64,000 bases of DNA, from assembly GCA_037974965.1 (NCBI GenBank), contig JBBPFI010000001.1, positions 2,604,001 through 2,668,000 on the forward strand. The letters are read 5' to 3'. Below the pieces are notes generated by a model, which worked only from the letters and a program-made list of their open reading frames with translations, searched no databases and was not told where the DNA came from. Both the position numbers and the translations under genes were made by a program. Source of the DNA: Dacryopinax spathularia (lineage: Eukaryota > Basidiomycota > Dacrymycetes > Dacrymycetales > Dacrymycetaceae). This document shows positions 22,421 to 37,200 of this stretch, piece by piece. The stretch's first letter is position 1. Every line of letters begins with the position of its first letter.

Positions 22421-23697
22421 ATGGACCAACTCCTTCAGATGACGACTTACACGGCTTCCGGCGGCATCGTCGGACAGTGGTTGCTCGGTTCGTTCTCCGT
22501 CACCTTCGTAATTCAATACACTGACAAGTACATGTAGGCATGAGCACACTGATCACCGTCATCCTGCTCTACTTGCTATCATACGTGCGAGCTGCCTCGC
22601 ACAGCGCCACAGTCCGAATCTTCGGCTGGCTCCCCGGCGAGCTCATCGGTCAAGCCGGTATCGCCCTTGGCCTGTCATTCTTCGACTACCTCTACTTCAT
22701 CTTCCGCGACATGCGCCTGCTCGACGGCCAGATCAACAACGCGCCTACCAGTGCTTCCATGGCGATGTACTACCTTGATGCGACGAACTGGCGGTTCACG
22801 GGCTCGGTCGTCACATGGCTCTGGAAGACGGCGTTTGCGGACTGTATCATGCTGCTTCGAGCTGTCAGGCTGTTCAGGAACAATGATCGGCTGGGAGGCT
22901 TGTATGGGTACTTCGGCGTGCTCGCCTTCCTTCTGATGCTGTATATGGGTACTATCGGTGCGTCTGAATATCAGCGAGGGTTGTCCGCATGCTGAATAGC
23001 CGTCAGCTGCCGGGATCGTGACCTGGGTCGGCCTGCTCCGACCAACAGCAGCAACATTTGACGACCTCCTCGAGCACAGCGCAACATTCTTCATGTCCAT
23101 ACACTGCGGATACAACGTCATCGTCACCTTGCTCATCTCCTTCGTCTACTGGCGAGCAATGAGCCACCAGTTCAAAATGGCCACCGTTGCCCAGATCGCG
23201 CTCAGGTCGTTCTCGGCGGGGAACATGCTGTATACGATTGTGATCACCGTCCTGGTGGTGCTGTATCAGAAACAGCTGTTGTTCGTCTACTTCTGGTATG
23301 ATATTACCCAGCCGCTTATGGTATGTCTTACTTTTGAATGTTGCGTACCGAAGCTGATAGGTGCATACAGACAATGTCCTTCACCGTCCCTATGCTGTTA
23401 ACCGCATTCGCCCGCATCCTACCGCTCGCAAGCACGATGAAGTCCACCAATGTGTGTCTTTCCCTCCTGCTCACTCATTCGATCTGATACTGAATGCAAC
23501 AGATGAACGCCGCACGACCAACTCAAGGCGGGGTCTCCGTTGCCATGCGGCATACACCTGGACTGGACGGTAGCATGCTGACAGGCACCGACAGAACGGT
23601 AATAATGCAGATGAGTCCTTTGTCATCTAGCGAGCTGGAGGAGAAGTCGAGGATCCCGCAGTCGGAGGAGGACGTTTCCTCCGAACAATGGGCATAA
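22421..23697 (+). CDS. Seven-helix membrane protein, basidiomycete type
   Basis: Five exons (22421-22487, 22538-22957, 23007-23320, 23371-23451, 23503-23697) sum to 1077 nt, 358 residues. The introns are 49-51 bp with GTTCGT, GTGCGT, GTATGT and GTGTGT donors. Seven hydrophobic segments are visible, for example GGIVGQWLLGMSTLITVILL, LYGYFGVLAFLLMLYMGTIA and NMLYTIVITVLVVLY. The soluble tail of about 75 residues is rich in Ser, Thr and Glu. The layout resembles receptor-like multi-pass proteins that are greatly expanded in mushrooms, but ligand and signalling role are unknown. I do not assign a named family. Confidence 0.75.
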
Positions 23698-24567
23698 CCG
23701 CCCCGACACATGTACTTTCGAGGTGTGGCCCAGGCTGCGCGTGAGGTGAGGCGTGAGCGAGGCGGGGAGAAGGTGGAGGGCTTTAGTAAAATACGCATGG
23801 GTTCCCGAGCCACATTTTGCGCTTCTTGATCCTCATCTGATAATTATGCACTGTACTATGGGCTATCTAGTTTCGCGAATAAAATAAGTGCCTATAATCG
23901 TACCGACCAATGGTTGTCTGCAGGTCAAGCGCTGTCCACGCTGATTCCGCATGCATGAAGCAAGAAAGGACTTGGTCAAACACAGCACGAAGAGTCGGAA
24001 CGGCTGCGAACAGCCTAGATCTTTCAGACTGAAAGGATTTGAGTGTGGAGTCCCATTATGGATAGCATGGTAGTTGGTTGGCGAAAGAGTATGCGCTCGC
24101 GAGCGGTATTCTCGCTCAAATGAGCGCATCATTCATGATGAGATCGGGTGTGTTGAGTATCCCCAAAAGATGTCCGGACCCAACTCTTTCTAGAGTCGTC
24201 TCAGATCCCGAAATTCTCGCAGCTAGAAAGGCGGCTGGTAACTTGTAGGCATTATTAGTAGTTCGAGATCGCGATCTCACGAAGGCAGAAACAAGACAGA
24301 AACGGCAGACGGCGGGCGATCCCTTTTTCGGCTTCTGACACGAACCAACAATGTCACTGCCACCCATCAGCTGAAAGGTCGCTCAGGGCACAAGAGGTTA
24401 CGTCGCCCCTACTCCCGCTGCCACACCGGAAAACGCCGCATTTACGCCCCTCTCCGGCAGCTCCTATTTCGGCATATTAGACGCGCACTGCACCTTGACA
24501 CCGACGCCCACCTGCCTAGCAGTTTGAGAGCGCTGTTGACGTGAAGAAAACAACCCCGGCAGCGACC
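23698..24567. other. Intergenic, no gene seen
   Basis: An 870-bp spacer between the membrane protein and BLM10. No RNA gene, repeat or ATG-initiated ORF of note. Confidence 0.6.
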
Positions 24568-27500
24568 ATGACCTCCCACAAGCGCACGTGGGAGGAGAAA
24601 TGGGCACACGACAGTGCGCTCCTCCCGTATCCTCGGGAGCCGAACGAGGAAATGCAAAAGCGGCTAGATGTATATATACGGAGGTGAGTGGTCTGTCTGT
24701 TTCTCCCCGTCAGGATGCTGATGTGTGGACAGGTTAGCCCAGGCGTCCTTGGCGAAGGACTACGACCCTGGCGTGCTCCAGGCAGACGCTATGATTGTCT
24801 AGTACGTCGCACTTTTGTTGAGTGGGGGCGAACGGGCTGACCTGGTCGTAGCTGGATCTCCTTGAAGTATCCCCTGCCCAAGGAGAAACGGGTCGCACTA
24901 TGCAAGCTCTACTACGCACTGGCCGTGATGCCGGGCATGCCGTACCCAATCGTGTCGGTTTCGGTCGAGCGGTTGGGCCTCTTGTTAAGGTACGTCTACG
25001 AGAATCCTTGTATCCGTATATGGCGCTCACGATCTTCCAAGGTCTAAGGATGACATAACAATCGATGATATCCGCTTCCCTTGGCGGCCGATATACGACT
25101 ACCTGAAGAAGAACACCTTCCTGAATCATCGACAGTTCGAGCTGAAGTACGTTACCCGAATATGGGTTCGAATTTTGTTCTGACCATATATAGCTCTTTG
25201 CCGCTCCAATTCGGAAACTTGGCCGAAACGTGCAAGCGCTTCTTCCATCCTATCGAAACCGACGAGATGCTGGACACCTTCATCCCTGGGATAATAGGGC
25301 CGCATCTTGATGTACGTTCTCGGCTTGCGGGCGCTTGCAAGGGCATATGCTGACATAAATGCAGACTATCCTGGAGGCACAATACTACATGAGCGCTTTC
25401 CTACCTCAAACACATCCCAGTTCCTGGCTGCCAATGATCTTCAAGCTCTGGGAAGCTTTCAATTCGAACGTCTGGGATGCACGAACTTTCCAGCTTCTTT
25501 CTCAACTCGCCGAACTGCATGTCGACCCAACCGTCAGCGATCCCAAGCGGATCCGCGAGATTCCGGACGATGCGAACGAAGATGGGAAGGAGCGGATTGT
25601 TTGGGAAAAGGAGCCGGTGCCGAAGGGGCCGTGGAGGGGCATATATAAGGATGTGGGGATCTTCGATGATGAGCAGTGGAATTTCATGATGATCAAGTGT
25701 CTTGCGACCATGAGTGCGTGTTTTTCGTCCCCTCCAATAGATCTTATATCGATCCTTTTCTTCCTTGTAGGCATTCCTCTGGCAGATACAGTCAGTCCAT
25801 GCGAGTTTCGGGTAACAATCATTGTTCTGAGTGTGCATGCAGGGATCACTGGCAACTGGTACATCAACAGATGCGCAGGCAAGCTTTGAGATCGGCAGAT
25901 TGCCGCCACCGGTCTGGGAGATCCGTGAGTAGACGTGTTGTCAGGCGGCCTGCTTGGCTAACGTTTGGAAGACTCGTTGGCTCGCATCATTGTCTACTCA
26001 ATGGCTCGAGATGGCCCCGTTTCGGCCTCATCGGGTTTCTCAACTCCCCAAATCTCGACTCCAGGCCCAAGAACAAACGGCCTCCTACGTGACGTCTTCA
26101 AGCCCCAACAACCAGGCAAGCTCAAGACCTACCTAGCCGGATCCAAAGCACTCGACTCGTTCGCCCGCCTGATTATCTCGACCGAATCGTTCTTCCATCC
26201 CAGCAACTCCGGGTCCTGGACCGGCAACTTGTCGGCACTTGTGCGACACGTGGTGAACCAGTTCTCGAAGCGCTGGGCCGAAGAACAGGATCCGGACTGT
26301 AAGACTCCACCGCATAGACGCCTAACGGCCGATATGCGGAGGGAGCTGGTGGTGACTGTTAAGACTGTTGTGCTGTTGGCGATGTTCTCCAAGGACCCGA
26401 CGATCTTTGATCATGTGATGAGCACGATCAAATGCGTCTGTGCGATGGGTTAGTTCTTCTGTCAGTAACGCGCGACTCGGTACTAATAGGTTGACAGAAC
26501 CGGAGATCATGATCGAGCCTATTCTGGAGCGAGCCGGAGATGCACTGGAGACATTAACGGAGGTATGGATTCGTGCATCAGGATTTGGTGCGGTTACTGA
26601 TCGGTGTCAGACGGATCGCACGACCGCTGTGATTAGTGCCTTGAGCGCCTGTGGTCCTGCGCTTGTGTCACGGACAATCTACCCTGCTGGTGCAAAGCAC
26701 CTGCTCACCATTCTTGAGCTATGTGTGCCAGGAATCGATTTGGTAAGTCTCTCTGCGACCCTAGAGCAAGAACATTTCCTGATATGGCCCCACCTTTTCA
26801 GAACGATCCTACCAAAACTGTAAGGCTGGTCGCACTAGCGTTCCGCCTCGAAATCTTATATCTTTCTAGCAACTAACGACAAGCTTCTTGCTCGAAGTCT
26901 TACAGCACATCAAGATCGGCGATCTCACTGTTCCAGAAGTACCATTAGAGGACGAAGCGGACAATGCCATGAACGGAGATGCCCCAGCTGTGCGCTCTCC
27001 GACAGTGGGCAAAGTGTCGCTCGAAGCCATCGTAGACGGTGCAGATCCTCTATCACCAATTGTCGCGGTTGCCGATGAGGACGAGGAAGACAAGCTCCTA
27101 AGGGAATCCACGTCGCGCTTCTCGACATGGCTGTCAAGCTTCTTCGGTCGCGTATTCCTGATGATGGACAATCTTCCAGAAGATCCGGAAGGAGCATCAG
27201 AAGGCAAGTACAGCGTTGAACGCGTTCATGCTAGTGTTGACATATGCAGTAGATCCCTTGCTTGAGACGGTGTTCGCCGTCTGCAACCAGATTTGCACGC
27301 ATCTTTCTGAACCATTGTTCGACTTCGTGCTGAATCTCGTCTTCGTACGTGCCATTCGAGTCCCATCGAAGGCGAACTAACGCATGGCGACAGGACTATG
27401 TGACGCAAAATGTGCGACCTAATGCAGCCGGGAGCATAAACAGCCTCATCGCTTGTGTCGCGAACGGCAATCCACCGAAGACGATGGCCCTTTTCATGCC

Positions 27501-30500
27501 CCATTGCGAGCGGGTGATCAGATCCGAGCTGGAGAATGGTGCCAGCTCTATACGATCAACCCAATGGGGCCAACAGCGAACCTCGGATGCTACATTCCAC
27601 TGGAGTGAGTTCCGTTCATGCTGTATATGCCAGATCATATCTTGACCTTCGCTCAGATCTTGGCTTACTTCGTGGGCTTATGGATGGCAATGGTACAAGC
27701 GTGAGAGTGCTTCACTTCATACCCCGTTCCCTTCTTACCAGTCACCAGCTTCTGCCCTACAAGGATCAACTCATGTCGCTTCTGCGACTGTTACGTGACA
27801 AAGCGTACTCCAAGCACGGATACACTTGGACTGGAGAGCTTCTCTCCGACCTACTCCTCGCTTTGTCACACACCTACCCGCAAAACACCTGGTTTGTCAA
27901 TCGTGACACGTGGGAGAGCAAGGGTATGATCGTCTGTCGCTCGTTGCCTACTCCTGCTGATATCGTGAAGACTTCAAACTGAACCACCACCGATACTGGG
28001 GAAAGAACTACGCGCCACAGGAAGTGGCGGTAGAGGTAAGGTGTTGCGGCTTTCTCCGTCCTTGGCGCTAACGCGGAACAGTGGCATGTACCCAATCAAG
28101 ATGAGATCAACCTTTGCCTGCAAATCCTGCAAGAGTTAGTGGAACCAACCCTAGTCGCCCTCAAGAAACTCTTTGAAGAGGGTGTGTCAAAGGATGCAGT
28201 ATGGCGGAACGACGTGTGTCGGTACGATCTTCCCTTTTCCAAGTTACAGGACGAGTCCTGATCCGTTTGCTAGATACTTGTGCTTCGTCAGAAATGGGTT
28301 CACTGGCATTCAAACCTTATGGAAGGAGCATGTCTCCATGGAAGAGATAATCGCTACCTCAATGCAAGGCGATGTCTTGTACGTTGCTATCCGATTGGGT
28401 CCACACCCAACCCGCTGATCTTGCTACAGAGACGAAATCCCAGAGTTCATTACGCACGGAAGCCCGATTGAATCTGGATTCCCTCTAACGGATACCGAAG
28501 ATCCCAGATATCAGTTCATTGCCAGTTTGAAGGAAGATTTTGGAAAGTTCCTTCACCACGCTTCCTCCTCCCTAAAGGAACATGGCGACGAGAACGCGGT
28601 AGACCCTGTGCAGATGATTGTAAGAATTCAGTCACCCGAATAGAGATCGCTCTCATCGGCGTTCTCAGGTGGTTGCTATAGCAACGTATTTCCTTGAGTA
28701 CGGGGAGGCAGCAGAGGACTACAAAACCGTGCAAGAGAAATACCTCAACGAGAAAAGGGTTCGTTTACTTTTGCTCTCAGAATGTTGCACGGTATTCCAA
28801 CCTATTCACGCAGATTGCCCGCTTGATACCTGTACAGAAGCTGTGGCCGCGCATGGTTTGGGTGCGACGAGCGCGGCTGCTGCATGCAGGAAGATTGCGA
28901 TGGAATAGCTTGGAGAGGCACCAAGGACAACTAGAATATGACCTTATCCAGGACATTCTGGATTGGTCGCTATGGTCTTTCCCATCCAGTACGTGATTTG
29001 TGTGAATTAGCAATCTGTGGCTGATAGTTTCAAACAGTCAGAGCGTATGCTGTTCGTCTAATACATGCTGACTTTGCCTTAACGTGGTTTGCAGCTCGGC
29101 GCAGACTACCTTGTCCATGATTTGTGTCAGCTTCGATGGTGTGCGCAATCGTTGCCTTCCGACGCTCTACAAGGCCCTGCAGCCTGGCGTTGATGTAGAT
29201 AGGATGAAGGGTGCCCTATATACCTTGAACCTGCCGAACTTCGGTGAGTCGCTCTCGTAATCCGGCCGAGATTTACTCTGACTAGCATTTCAGCTCGCTA
29301 CGCCTGTTCCGGTAAGTCGGTTGCTAATAATGACTCGTGCTGTATTTAAATATCGCCGTGCAGAGCCGCAAAAGACAGCAGAGTTGATTGAAGCCTTATT
29401 CGGTTGTCAGCATCAGGAAAAGGTAATTGTTTCTATGATGTCTTATAGCATACCCCTGACACTGAGTGCAGCCCTCCATCCAAAACTGCGTCGCAGCTGT
29501 TGCCGACAATGGTGAGCTATCATCGACCGATAAAAAAAACAATTCTGATCTCAGGTGTAGCCATAAATACTGTGACCGAACCGAACAACCTCATCTACCT
29601 TCTAGAGACACCTGGAATAGATCATGCGGCTGAAAATCTCCTTCAAGTGGTGACGCCTGAAGCCGATAATGATGCGTTGATCCGGAAGTGCTTAGACAAC
29701 CGGATCCGACGGATGGAGAAGATTGAGAACTCCATAAAGGCCACTGTTTGTATTTCTGGCAAGCGCATTTCCTCCGCTCACGTTGCCTCAGGTCGAAGTT
29801 TTGTTGCGCATCGCGACGAGCCCAAGCACGCACTGGAAATACACGATCATGGCTATACGCTTTTTGCGTACGCTGACCAGGCGCGACGAGCCTGCAAATG
29901 CATTATGGACAGAATGGTTGTTCAAAGCAGTCGTAAATCCTAATCCTCGGGTTCGATACTACGCACAGAGGTGAACACCCGCGCCATGGTATAACCCAAA
30001 AAACTAACATGTGCGTGTAGATCCATCCAGAAAACCCTTCGCTTCAGTAAGTGCCGAAGTCGCTGCCGGTGTTGTTCCAAATTTTGACACACGAGCTCAG
30101 TCAAATTCCGGACCTTCTGTCGCACACCCTACGATCTCGTTATCAGCCGCAGTGCCAACCCATATAAGCGGATTGTGCACCCGAAGAAGACCAACGAGTA
30201 CACTGCTGCGTACCTCGAACAATTCAAGGTCCCGATCAGGGAAGATGATGTATCTCATGTGTGCGTGACATTATACACCACGTTATGGCGAAAGTGTTGC
30301 TCATTCCCTGCGCAGAGAGCTGCAAGACAAGGTTTCGTCCGGCTGGGTAGCTTGGAAGAACGAGGATGTTCGCTACGTGCTTCCGCACCCAACTTCGCAT
30401 ATCTCAAATTGGGAAGCGGCGTCCAGACCTGCTGTAGCGGCGGTTGCCTCCGCAGTCTCCGATGAAGCCTTCTGGAGATCGTATGCTGCATATCTGAGTG

Positions 30501-32757
30501 AAGAGACCCAGTCAGAATCAACAAGTCCGGACGCCATCTTCTGTATCAAGTCCATCTGTAAGTATCCATTGTGGCTTTGGCACGTCCGTTCCCAGCCCTT
30601 ATCAGTTTGTAGTCCAGCTATTAGGGGATGGACCGCTCGTAGCGCTGAGACCGCTTCTCGACGAACTTTTGCAAGCAGACGATATGAACAAGCAACGCGC
30701 TGCTGCTGAACTTCTGGCTGGCGTCGTCACAGGTGCGATATGACAGTAGCCAGTATATCTGTACCATTATTTACGATGAACAGGGAGCAAGCATTGGTCT
30801 CTTAGTAGCCAGAAGGCGCTGTGGAGCTGGCTCGAAGTACAACTGCCGATCACCTTCAAGTCAATCAAAACTGATACCTTAGGAATCTGGTGCTCGTTCA
30901 TAACGGTACTTCCAGGGCTATCGTTTCCTTCTGAGGCTAATTTGCTTTGGCAGACTGTCGCTACGAACCGCGATCCGCGGCGTCTGCAGCCCCTCATCGA
31001 TTACATCACTACCAACGGTCGGGAGGTTGATTTTAATAACCAATCATCCTTCGAGGGTATGTACTCAACTTGAAGCATACCTATGTGTCGGCTGACCGGC
31101 AATGCAGTCGTGAAGATGGAGAGCTTTGTCCGGGCCATCGACGCTGACCTAGGGTGGCGGTTTTCAGCCTGGGCTGGCGATTTCTTTGATCGGTACTGGG
31201 AGGAGGTGGGCAGTCAACACGAAGAGGTCCGCTTCACCAGGCGTCTCAGTATCTCAATGGCTGAAACTGGTTTCACAGGTACGAACGTACATAGCGGAAG
31301 CCTTCACACTCTATGTCAAGCTCAAGGTGAGTCCAACCTTCGAAGCCGGACGAGTTCTGACGGTAGTCACAGTGGCGACCACGGTTGTCGGCTCCAAGCG
31401 CAGAAGCCTTCGTTCGAGAATGCCGGGATGCCTCACCGCAACGGGACATAATGGGACTACAGAGTGCTTACAAAGTTCAAGACTTCCTGGACCTGATTGC
31501 AAAGCTGCCACAATGGCGTGAGGAACGACTCCAAGGCGCGATGGCGCCTTACTCTACGTACGATAAGTAGGTCAACTCTCCAATACATCTGTCGGCCGTC
31601 TGATGCTTGTTCGCCATCAGGGTTGCGGGAACTAGTACGTCTTGGTTTTCCCTTCACCGAACTCTACTGAGATCGCTTCAGTTGTGCGATTTATGTTCGG
31701 CATGCTGCATGACATAAACGCCGCCATGGCTTTCCAATACATCCTGCCGATGATGTATGCTGGGCCTTTTACCGCCCGTGTTGTTCTAACCAGTTTGTCC
31801 CAGACCCGAGTTGTTCCGTATGCTCATCATGGAGGACTCCGTCGACTTGGCCGCTCGGGGTAAGTACAAATTACAAGCGGACTTTCATGCCACATGCTGA
31901 CATCGGATACAGCCGCCATGTTGCTAATTCGAATGAATGGAATCCCAATGCCAAAATCCACATTGTCTGCGGTGCTCGATAACCTCTTCGAGGTGATCCG
32001 TACCTCAACGGTAAGTATGTGGACGCTCCTGGTTTTGGATGTCTCCATAACTTTTCGCAGTCGTGGAAGATTCGGTTGTATGCTATTCCTGGCTTGCAAG
32101 TCCTTTACTTCCGGCAGTTGCCCTCTCTATCGGATGAAACTGTAGAGGACATTCTTGCAGTTCTCGAAGAGTCATTGATGGACGAGGTTGTGGAGGTAAG
32201 TAATGGATCCGTGTGCCAGGAGAAGTGCTTCTTATGGGCCGTGAACAGGTCCGGCAAGCGGCTTCGGAAACACTGTCTGGAATTCTGCGCTGTTCTTCAC
32301 GGAGTAGTGTGATAGCATTTAAGGTTCGAACACTGCCTTGCAATCGGAATTCTTTTCTGATTTGGATTTTTAGGAGCGTTTCGTCAATCGAGCGGAAGCG
32401 ACGCCAATCCCGCCACGCTCCAATCCTGGGTTCGCCGCTGCAGTTCGGACGGTACACTCTGCCATCCTCGGGATATCGGCGCTGCTCGGCGCATACCCAT
32501 ACACGGTACCGAGCTGGTGTCCCGAACTTATGGTCTTCTTAGAGAAACATGCTTATGATCCGATACCCATATCAACAACCGTCACTGAGACGGCGAGGAC
32601 CTTCCGGAAGACGCACATTGATACCTGGCGTGAGGATAAGGACAAGTTCAATGAGGAGCAGCTATCCGCTTTGAGCACTCTGATTACCGGTTCCTCATAC
32701 TGTGAGCACTTACGACCTACACGAGATTCTTGTGCTGATGAATGTCTAGATGCATAA
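24568..32757 (+). CDS. BLM10: Proteasome activator BLM10/PA200
   Basis: A very long HEAT-repeat gene broken into many exons by introns of about 50 bp. It starts MTSHKRTWEEKWAHDSALLP. Early exons give WISLKYPLPKEKRVALCKLY and IRFPWRPIYDYLKK, matching the PA200/Blm10 N-terminal region; later ones give LNHHRYWGKNYAPQEVAVEW and WHVPNQDEINLCLQILQELV. The C-terminus, after an intron at 32702-32749, is SSYYA then stop. A YYA tail is the hallmark by which Blm10/PA200 docks into the alpha-ring pocket of the 20S proteasome. The family caps the 20S core in nucleus and cytosol and acts in proteasome assembly, histone and peptide turnover. Each intermediate exon was not modelled. Confidence 0.9.
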
Positions 32758-34250
32758 TCTTCTTTCCCACCCCGTACAAATCATCTCCCCTCAATGTTGA
32801 TGCATGAGACTACCCTTCGCATATATATCAATCATACCGCTCCATAGTGCACGTTGCTCTTGCCTACTGTATTGCTAGCCTCCGATTAATTGCATGTCGG
32901 CTTGTCGTCTTCTTCGCTCCCTGGACAACTGATGGCTTGACATGAGAACAATTCAAGTAGTGGCTAGCATAGACACTGCATGTGCGCATAGCGAGAAACG
33001 TCCGTGCAAGCGGCTATCGTCTGACTTTGACATGGCAGTTAGGGTAACCACAACTACTAACTAAGCAAAGTACGACACCAGTGTTCTGCTTTATGGTGTC
33101 AAGAACTTTGTGCTGTCCCAGCGTTCCTCGCATTAAGACGCGTCTGCCTCCGTTCACGTGCCGTCATGACCAGACGCGACTGACATTGCGATATCAAAAC
33201 GGAATACGACAATATCAACGAGCCGTGCACAACACCCTTGAACTAGCGAGCAAAATGTGTCACCCCTTCCGCAAGGTTGCCAGTCTCGCGAATGGGCAGT
33301 TACAGATCGGCGCCGCGACCGCTGAGTTAAGAGATCCACCCCTTACGCGACTTGAGCAAATTGCGTACATATACACAGAAACACGACATTCGTTCATGTG
33401 CCACCTTGACGTAGGGGATTTGCCACCCTCGACGGATGGGAGGATAGCTCGGAGCCGCGAGCGCAAGTCATTAGATCCATTCCCTTTTGCGCCTGAAACA
33501 GTCATTTTGACCATTTATTTGTAGGCCAGTACACCTCCGCGATATCCAAGTAATGGGATAACCCGCCTTTGTTAAAACACAGGTTGTAGCTTTCATTATG
33601 GCATCATATTATGTCTCATCGCCAATGTGAGACACGCTGTTTCGGTTTGTATATGGAAAGACAGTGGTTCTTCCTTGACCGCGGCGCTGGCATGCTATTC
33701 GAAACAATGTCTTTTTCGTAAACTCGCTCAGCTAACTGCGCATCTCCCCACGGCATCTCAAACTTGGCTATCGCATCCACCGCCGCCAATCTACGCGGGT
33801 GTCGCAGCATATATACTTGTGATAGCAAGAATAGGGGAACTATCGAAATACGCGCGAAAGAGAGCGCTGAACGGGCTGTTGACCTTGTTCGCACCGCATC
33901 TTTCCTTTCAAGGCATGCAACTTGCCTCCTATCCGGTCTAAGTTAGTCTATACTCCTCCAGCAGTGTGATTAGGTAGTGTCATCAACTAAATCATGTCAT
34001 TCTACCCTAGTTGCCGAATGCGCTGATGCATTGCACTGCGCGGGACTTCCGAAAGAGACGCGTCCCTTATGCGTGCCATTTGTCCCTACCACACAACCTC
34101 AAGATACCATCGCACATTACGACGCATACACATTCATCTCTGATGCACTTTCTATCTTTCATGTCCTCATAATACCCAAGCTTGCAGCCCTAATATCCGA
34201 CAGCAACGAATTGATCGACTCTCGTTACGTCTCTATCGCGTCACCATTGG
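32758..34250. other. Long intergenic spacer
   Basis: About 1.5 kb between BLM10 and the ankyrin-DIL gene. Open frames here start at GTG or lie out of frame with the next gene. An ATG-initiated frame at 33977-34369 overlaps the next start and is read as 5' leader. Nothing else was recognised. Confidence 0.5.
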
Positions 34251-37200
34251 ATGTCGGTGATGTCTGTGTCCTCGATCTTGTCGACGTCGCCATCAGTATC
34301 CTCCCTGACCTTCGAACCGGATCTCTCGCCTTTGCAGCCCAAGCCCGCCGACTTGCTACCGATCCTTAACGACACCAGCCATATCTCATCATCTCAAAAG
34401 CGCACTCTCGTTGCGCATGCCCTTCAACATGCGGTCGTCTTTGCCGACCTGCCCCTATTGATCTTTCTACTCCACGACCCGAGCGCCAAACCACACGTCG
34501 ACCTTTCAATAACAGATGACGATGGAAGAGGGATACTATCGATCGCAATAATGGGGTTTGGGACGGAGGACGCGGAACGAGAGATGGACAGGGAGGAATG
34601 CTGCCGACTGTTGCTGAGCGAATCGGCGGATCTCGTCTCCGGGGATCATGGTGCGTCCGTCATACCGTCATGTTTACGTCTTGATGCCGAGCTGATCCCT
34701 TGTTGTTCCAGCTGGTTGGACTCCAATGCACTATGCTGCCCTGATGGCGCCGCCGACGCTGATCACCTACATGCTGCAACACTGTACGGCAGCCGGTTTG
34801 CGAGCAGACGACCTCCTGAATGCTCGGACCAAGCGCAGCAGATTGACACCGCTGGACGTCATCTCGGCACATACCCCTATACCCAGTCGAGAAGGCATTG
34901 TGCTCATGCTGGAGGAAGCCATGGGTGTGGATGCAATGAAGGAGCGAATGAAGCGAGAGCAACGAGAGGCAGAAAGTCGCCGGCAAGCGGAGAAGAAGGT
35001 CTGGCTGGAGGAGAGGAGAAGGTGTCTGATGACATGGGGACTGGGTGGTTGGGGCGAGGACGATGAGGATGAGGATCCCTACTTGGACGATGATGCCGGA
35101 ATGTGGAATTCGGACGAGGAAGAGGACGACGTCGCTTCACCTCCAGCTACTTGGGACAACATGCTGGCCTTCTCCTTGCCCTCGCTGCAGGGCTTCCTCA
35201 TGCATGTGATCGACCACCAGCAACCGGTGCTGAATCCAATATCTCGAAGATCGCTTCCTGCTCATGCGCTGTGGTTATGCGGACGGTTCGCGATCGCACA
35301 AGCAGATGAGGATTGGTTCGACGAGGTTCTTCTCGGCGGCCTCAGCAGGATTGAGGATATCATATTGGTGCGCAGCCAAGTCATTCATCTCTGACTTCAC
35401 TCACGTCGTTCAGAATACGAACGATGTGCCAATACTGTCTTTCTGGGCCTATAACGTCACGCTCCTCATGTACCTGCTGCGAACAGACAAGCTAATATCT
35501 AGCTGGGCGGAAGACTTCGAGCACGTCGGAGTTGCGCTAGAGCTGCTGGACTACATCTACAGTAAGTAGAGTCACTCAAGGTTGCGTGTTTGGTGCTAAA
35601 GTGAAATCCAGATGGCATTGTCCGGTCGGTCGAGCATAGGCTGGCACCTCTCATCGACGCGACGATGCTCGATTACACACCCCTCGGTCCTGACCAAGGC
35701 TTCGACCAACCTCAATTTGAAGGCGAATGGACGTTTCTCAAGGGTGTGAGGGATAGCCTCAGACTGAAGAAGCCTGGATCGGCAAACAGCTCACCAACCT
35801 CAAGACCAGTTGCGCCTTCCAGATCACCTGTTCCTCCTCCATTACCACCAAAAGACCCACCAATCCCTCCCTCCAAATCGCCATCGCTAACGGAACTCGC
35901 TGCGCAAGCTGGTGGCAACCTGTCTCGAGCAAGCGCTGAGCCGAAGGTATTCGCAGAGTTGCGCAAAGCCGTCTCACGACCACAAAGTCCTCCCGCTGGT
36001 CAGCCAGTGTCATCCAAGGACGAACCACTAGGCGACTCCCCCAAGACACTCACTGAACTGCTGTCTTCTCTCCTGCTCGTTCTGCGACTTTACGGTCTCA
36101 ACCCAGCCTACATAATCCAGATCTTCTCGCAGATTTTCGTCTGGCTCCATGCTGACATGTTCAACAAGGTCATCTCGCGAAGCAAGTATCTCTGCCGGAG
36201 CCGAGCTATGCAGATCCGGATGAACATCGGTACTCTGGAAGATTGGACAGGAAGGGAAGGACTCCCGCGAAGCGTAGTCTCAAAGCACTTCGAGCCGCTC
36301 AACCAGCTACTACAATGGCTTCAATGCTGCAGCCAAATCGACCAGTTCTCAGATTTGATCGCCACTGTCCAGACATTGCGGAGGATCAACCCTCTCCAGA
36401 TGCGCAAGGCAGTCCGGGACTACCGATATGAAGTTGGGGAGAGTCGGATGAATGAGGAATGTACCCAGTATCTACAACAACTGCAGAGAGATTGGGAACG
36501 TAGGCGACTGCGGATGGGCGTGGAGAACATGCGGAAGGAGATGGAGGCGCGAGAGCGCGAACGGTCCGAAATCAGCAGCGATACAGGTTCCATCCTGCCT
36601 GTTGGTCACCATGGCGAAAACGGGAATGGCCGTCCTGTTCTCAGTGACGAGGAAGCGGAGCTGCTGCGCGCACAGGCTGCCATCGATAGTCTCTTCGATG
36701 GGGAAACGACTATGGCAGACTGGGTTCCACCAGAAGTGCCGATGGCCGTGGGCGAGCTGCAGAATGCCACCTACATCCTGCATGTGTTCTGGCCTACCGA
36801 TGTTCGGCATCTAGTAGCCGAGCCGTCCGACGCGTGGATGGCCAACTTCCCCACCGCATCAGCAAGCTCGACTCACCTGACCGTTCCCGGGAAACGGCCT
36901 ACAAGCGTAGCAAGCATGGCAAGTATCGTCTCCACGCGCTCCTCCAGGCAGATGGACTGGAAGCGGCGCTCTGATCGTGCACTGCGTGATACATGGCCTC
37001 TTTTGCCACAATGGATCGACGCCCTTTCTCCAGGCGTATTCTGGGAAGACTACAGGGGGAACAAGTATGTGAAGGCTGCCGCCTTGGATAGCGAGGAGGA
37101 AGACGAACAACGGGAGGTGGAGCAGGTGGAGTTTGACTTGCTGAGGGAGAGGGAGAACACGTTAGCGGATCTGCATAAGGGGCTGAAGTTGCATGGTCTC

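Noticed and set aside
33081-33524. 147-codon plus-strand frame between BLM10 and the ankyrin-DIL gene
   Set aside because: It begins at GTG with no ATG near its start, has no recognisable domain and a random-looking composition.
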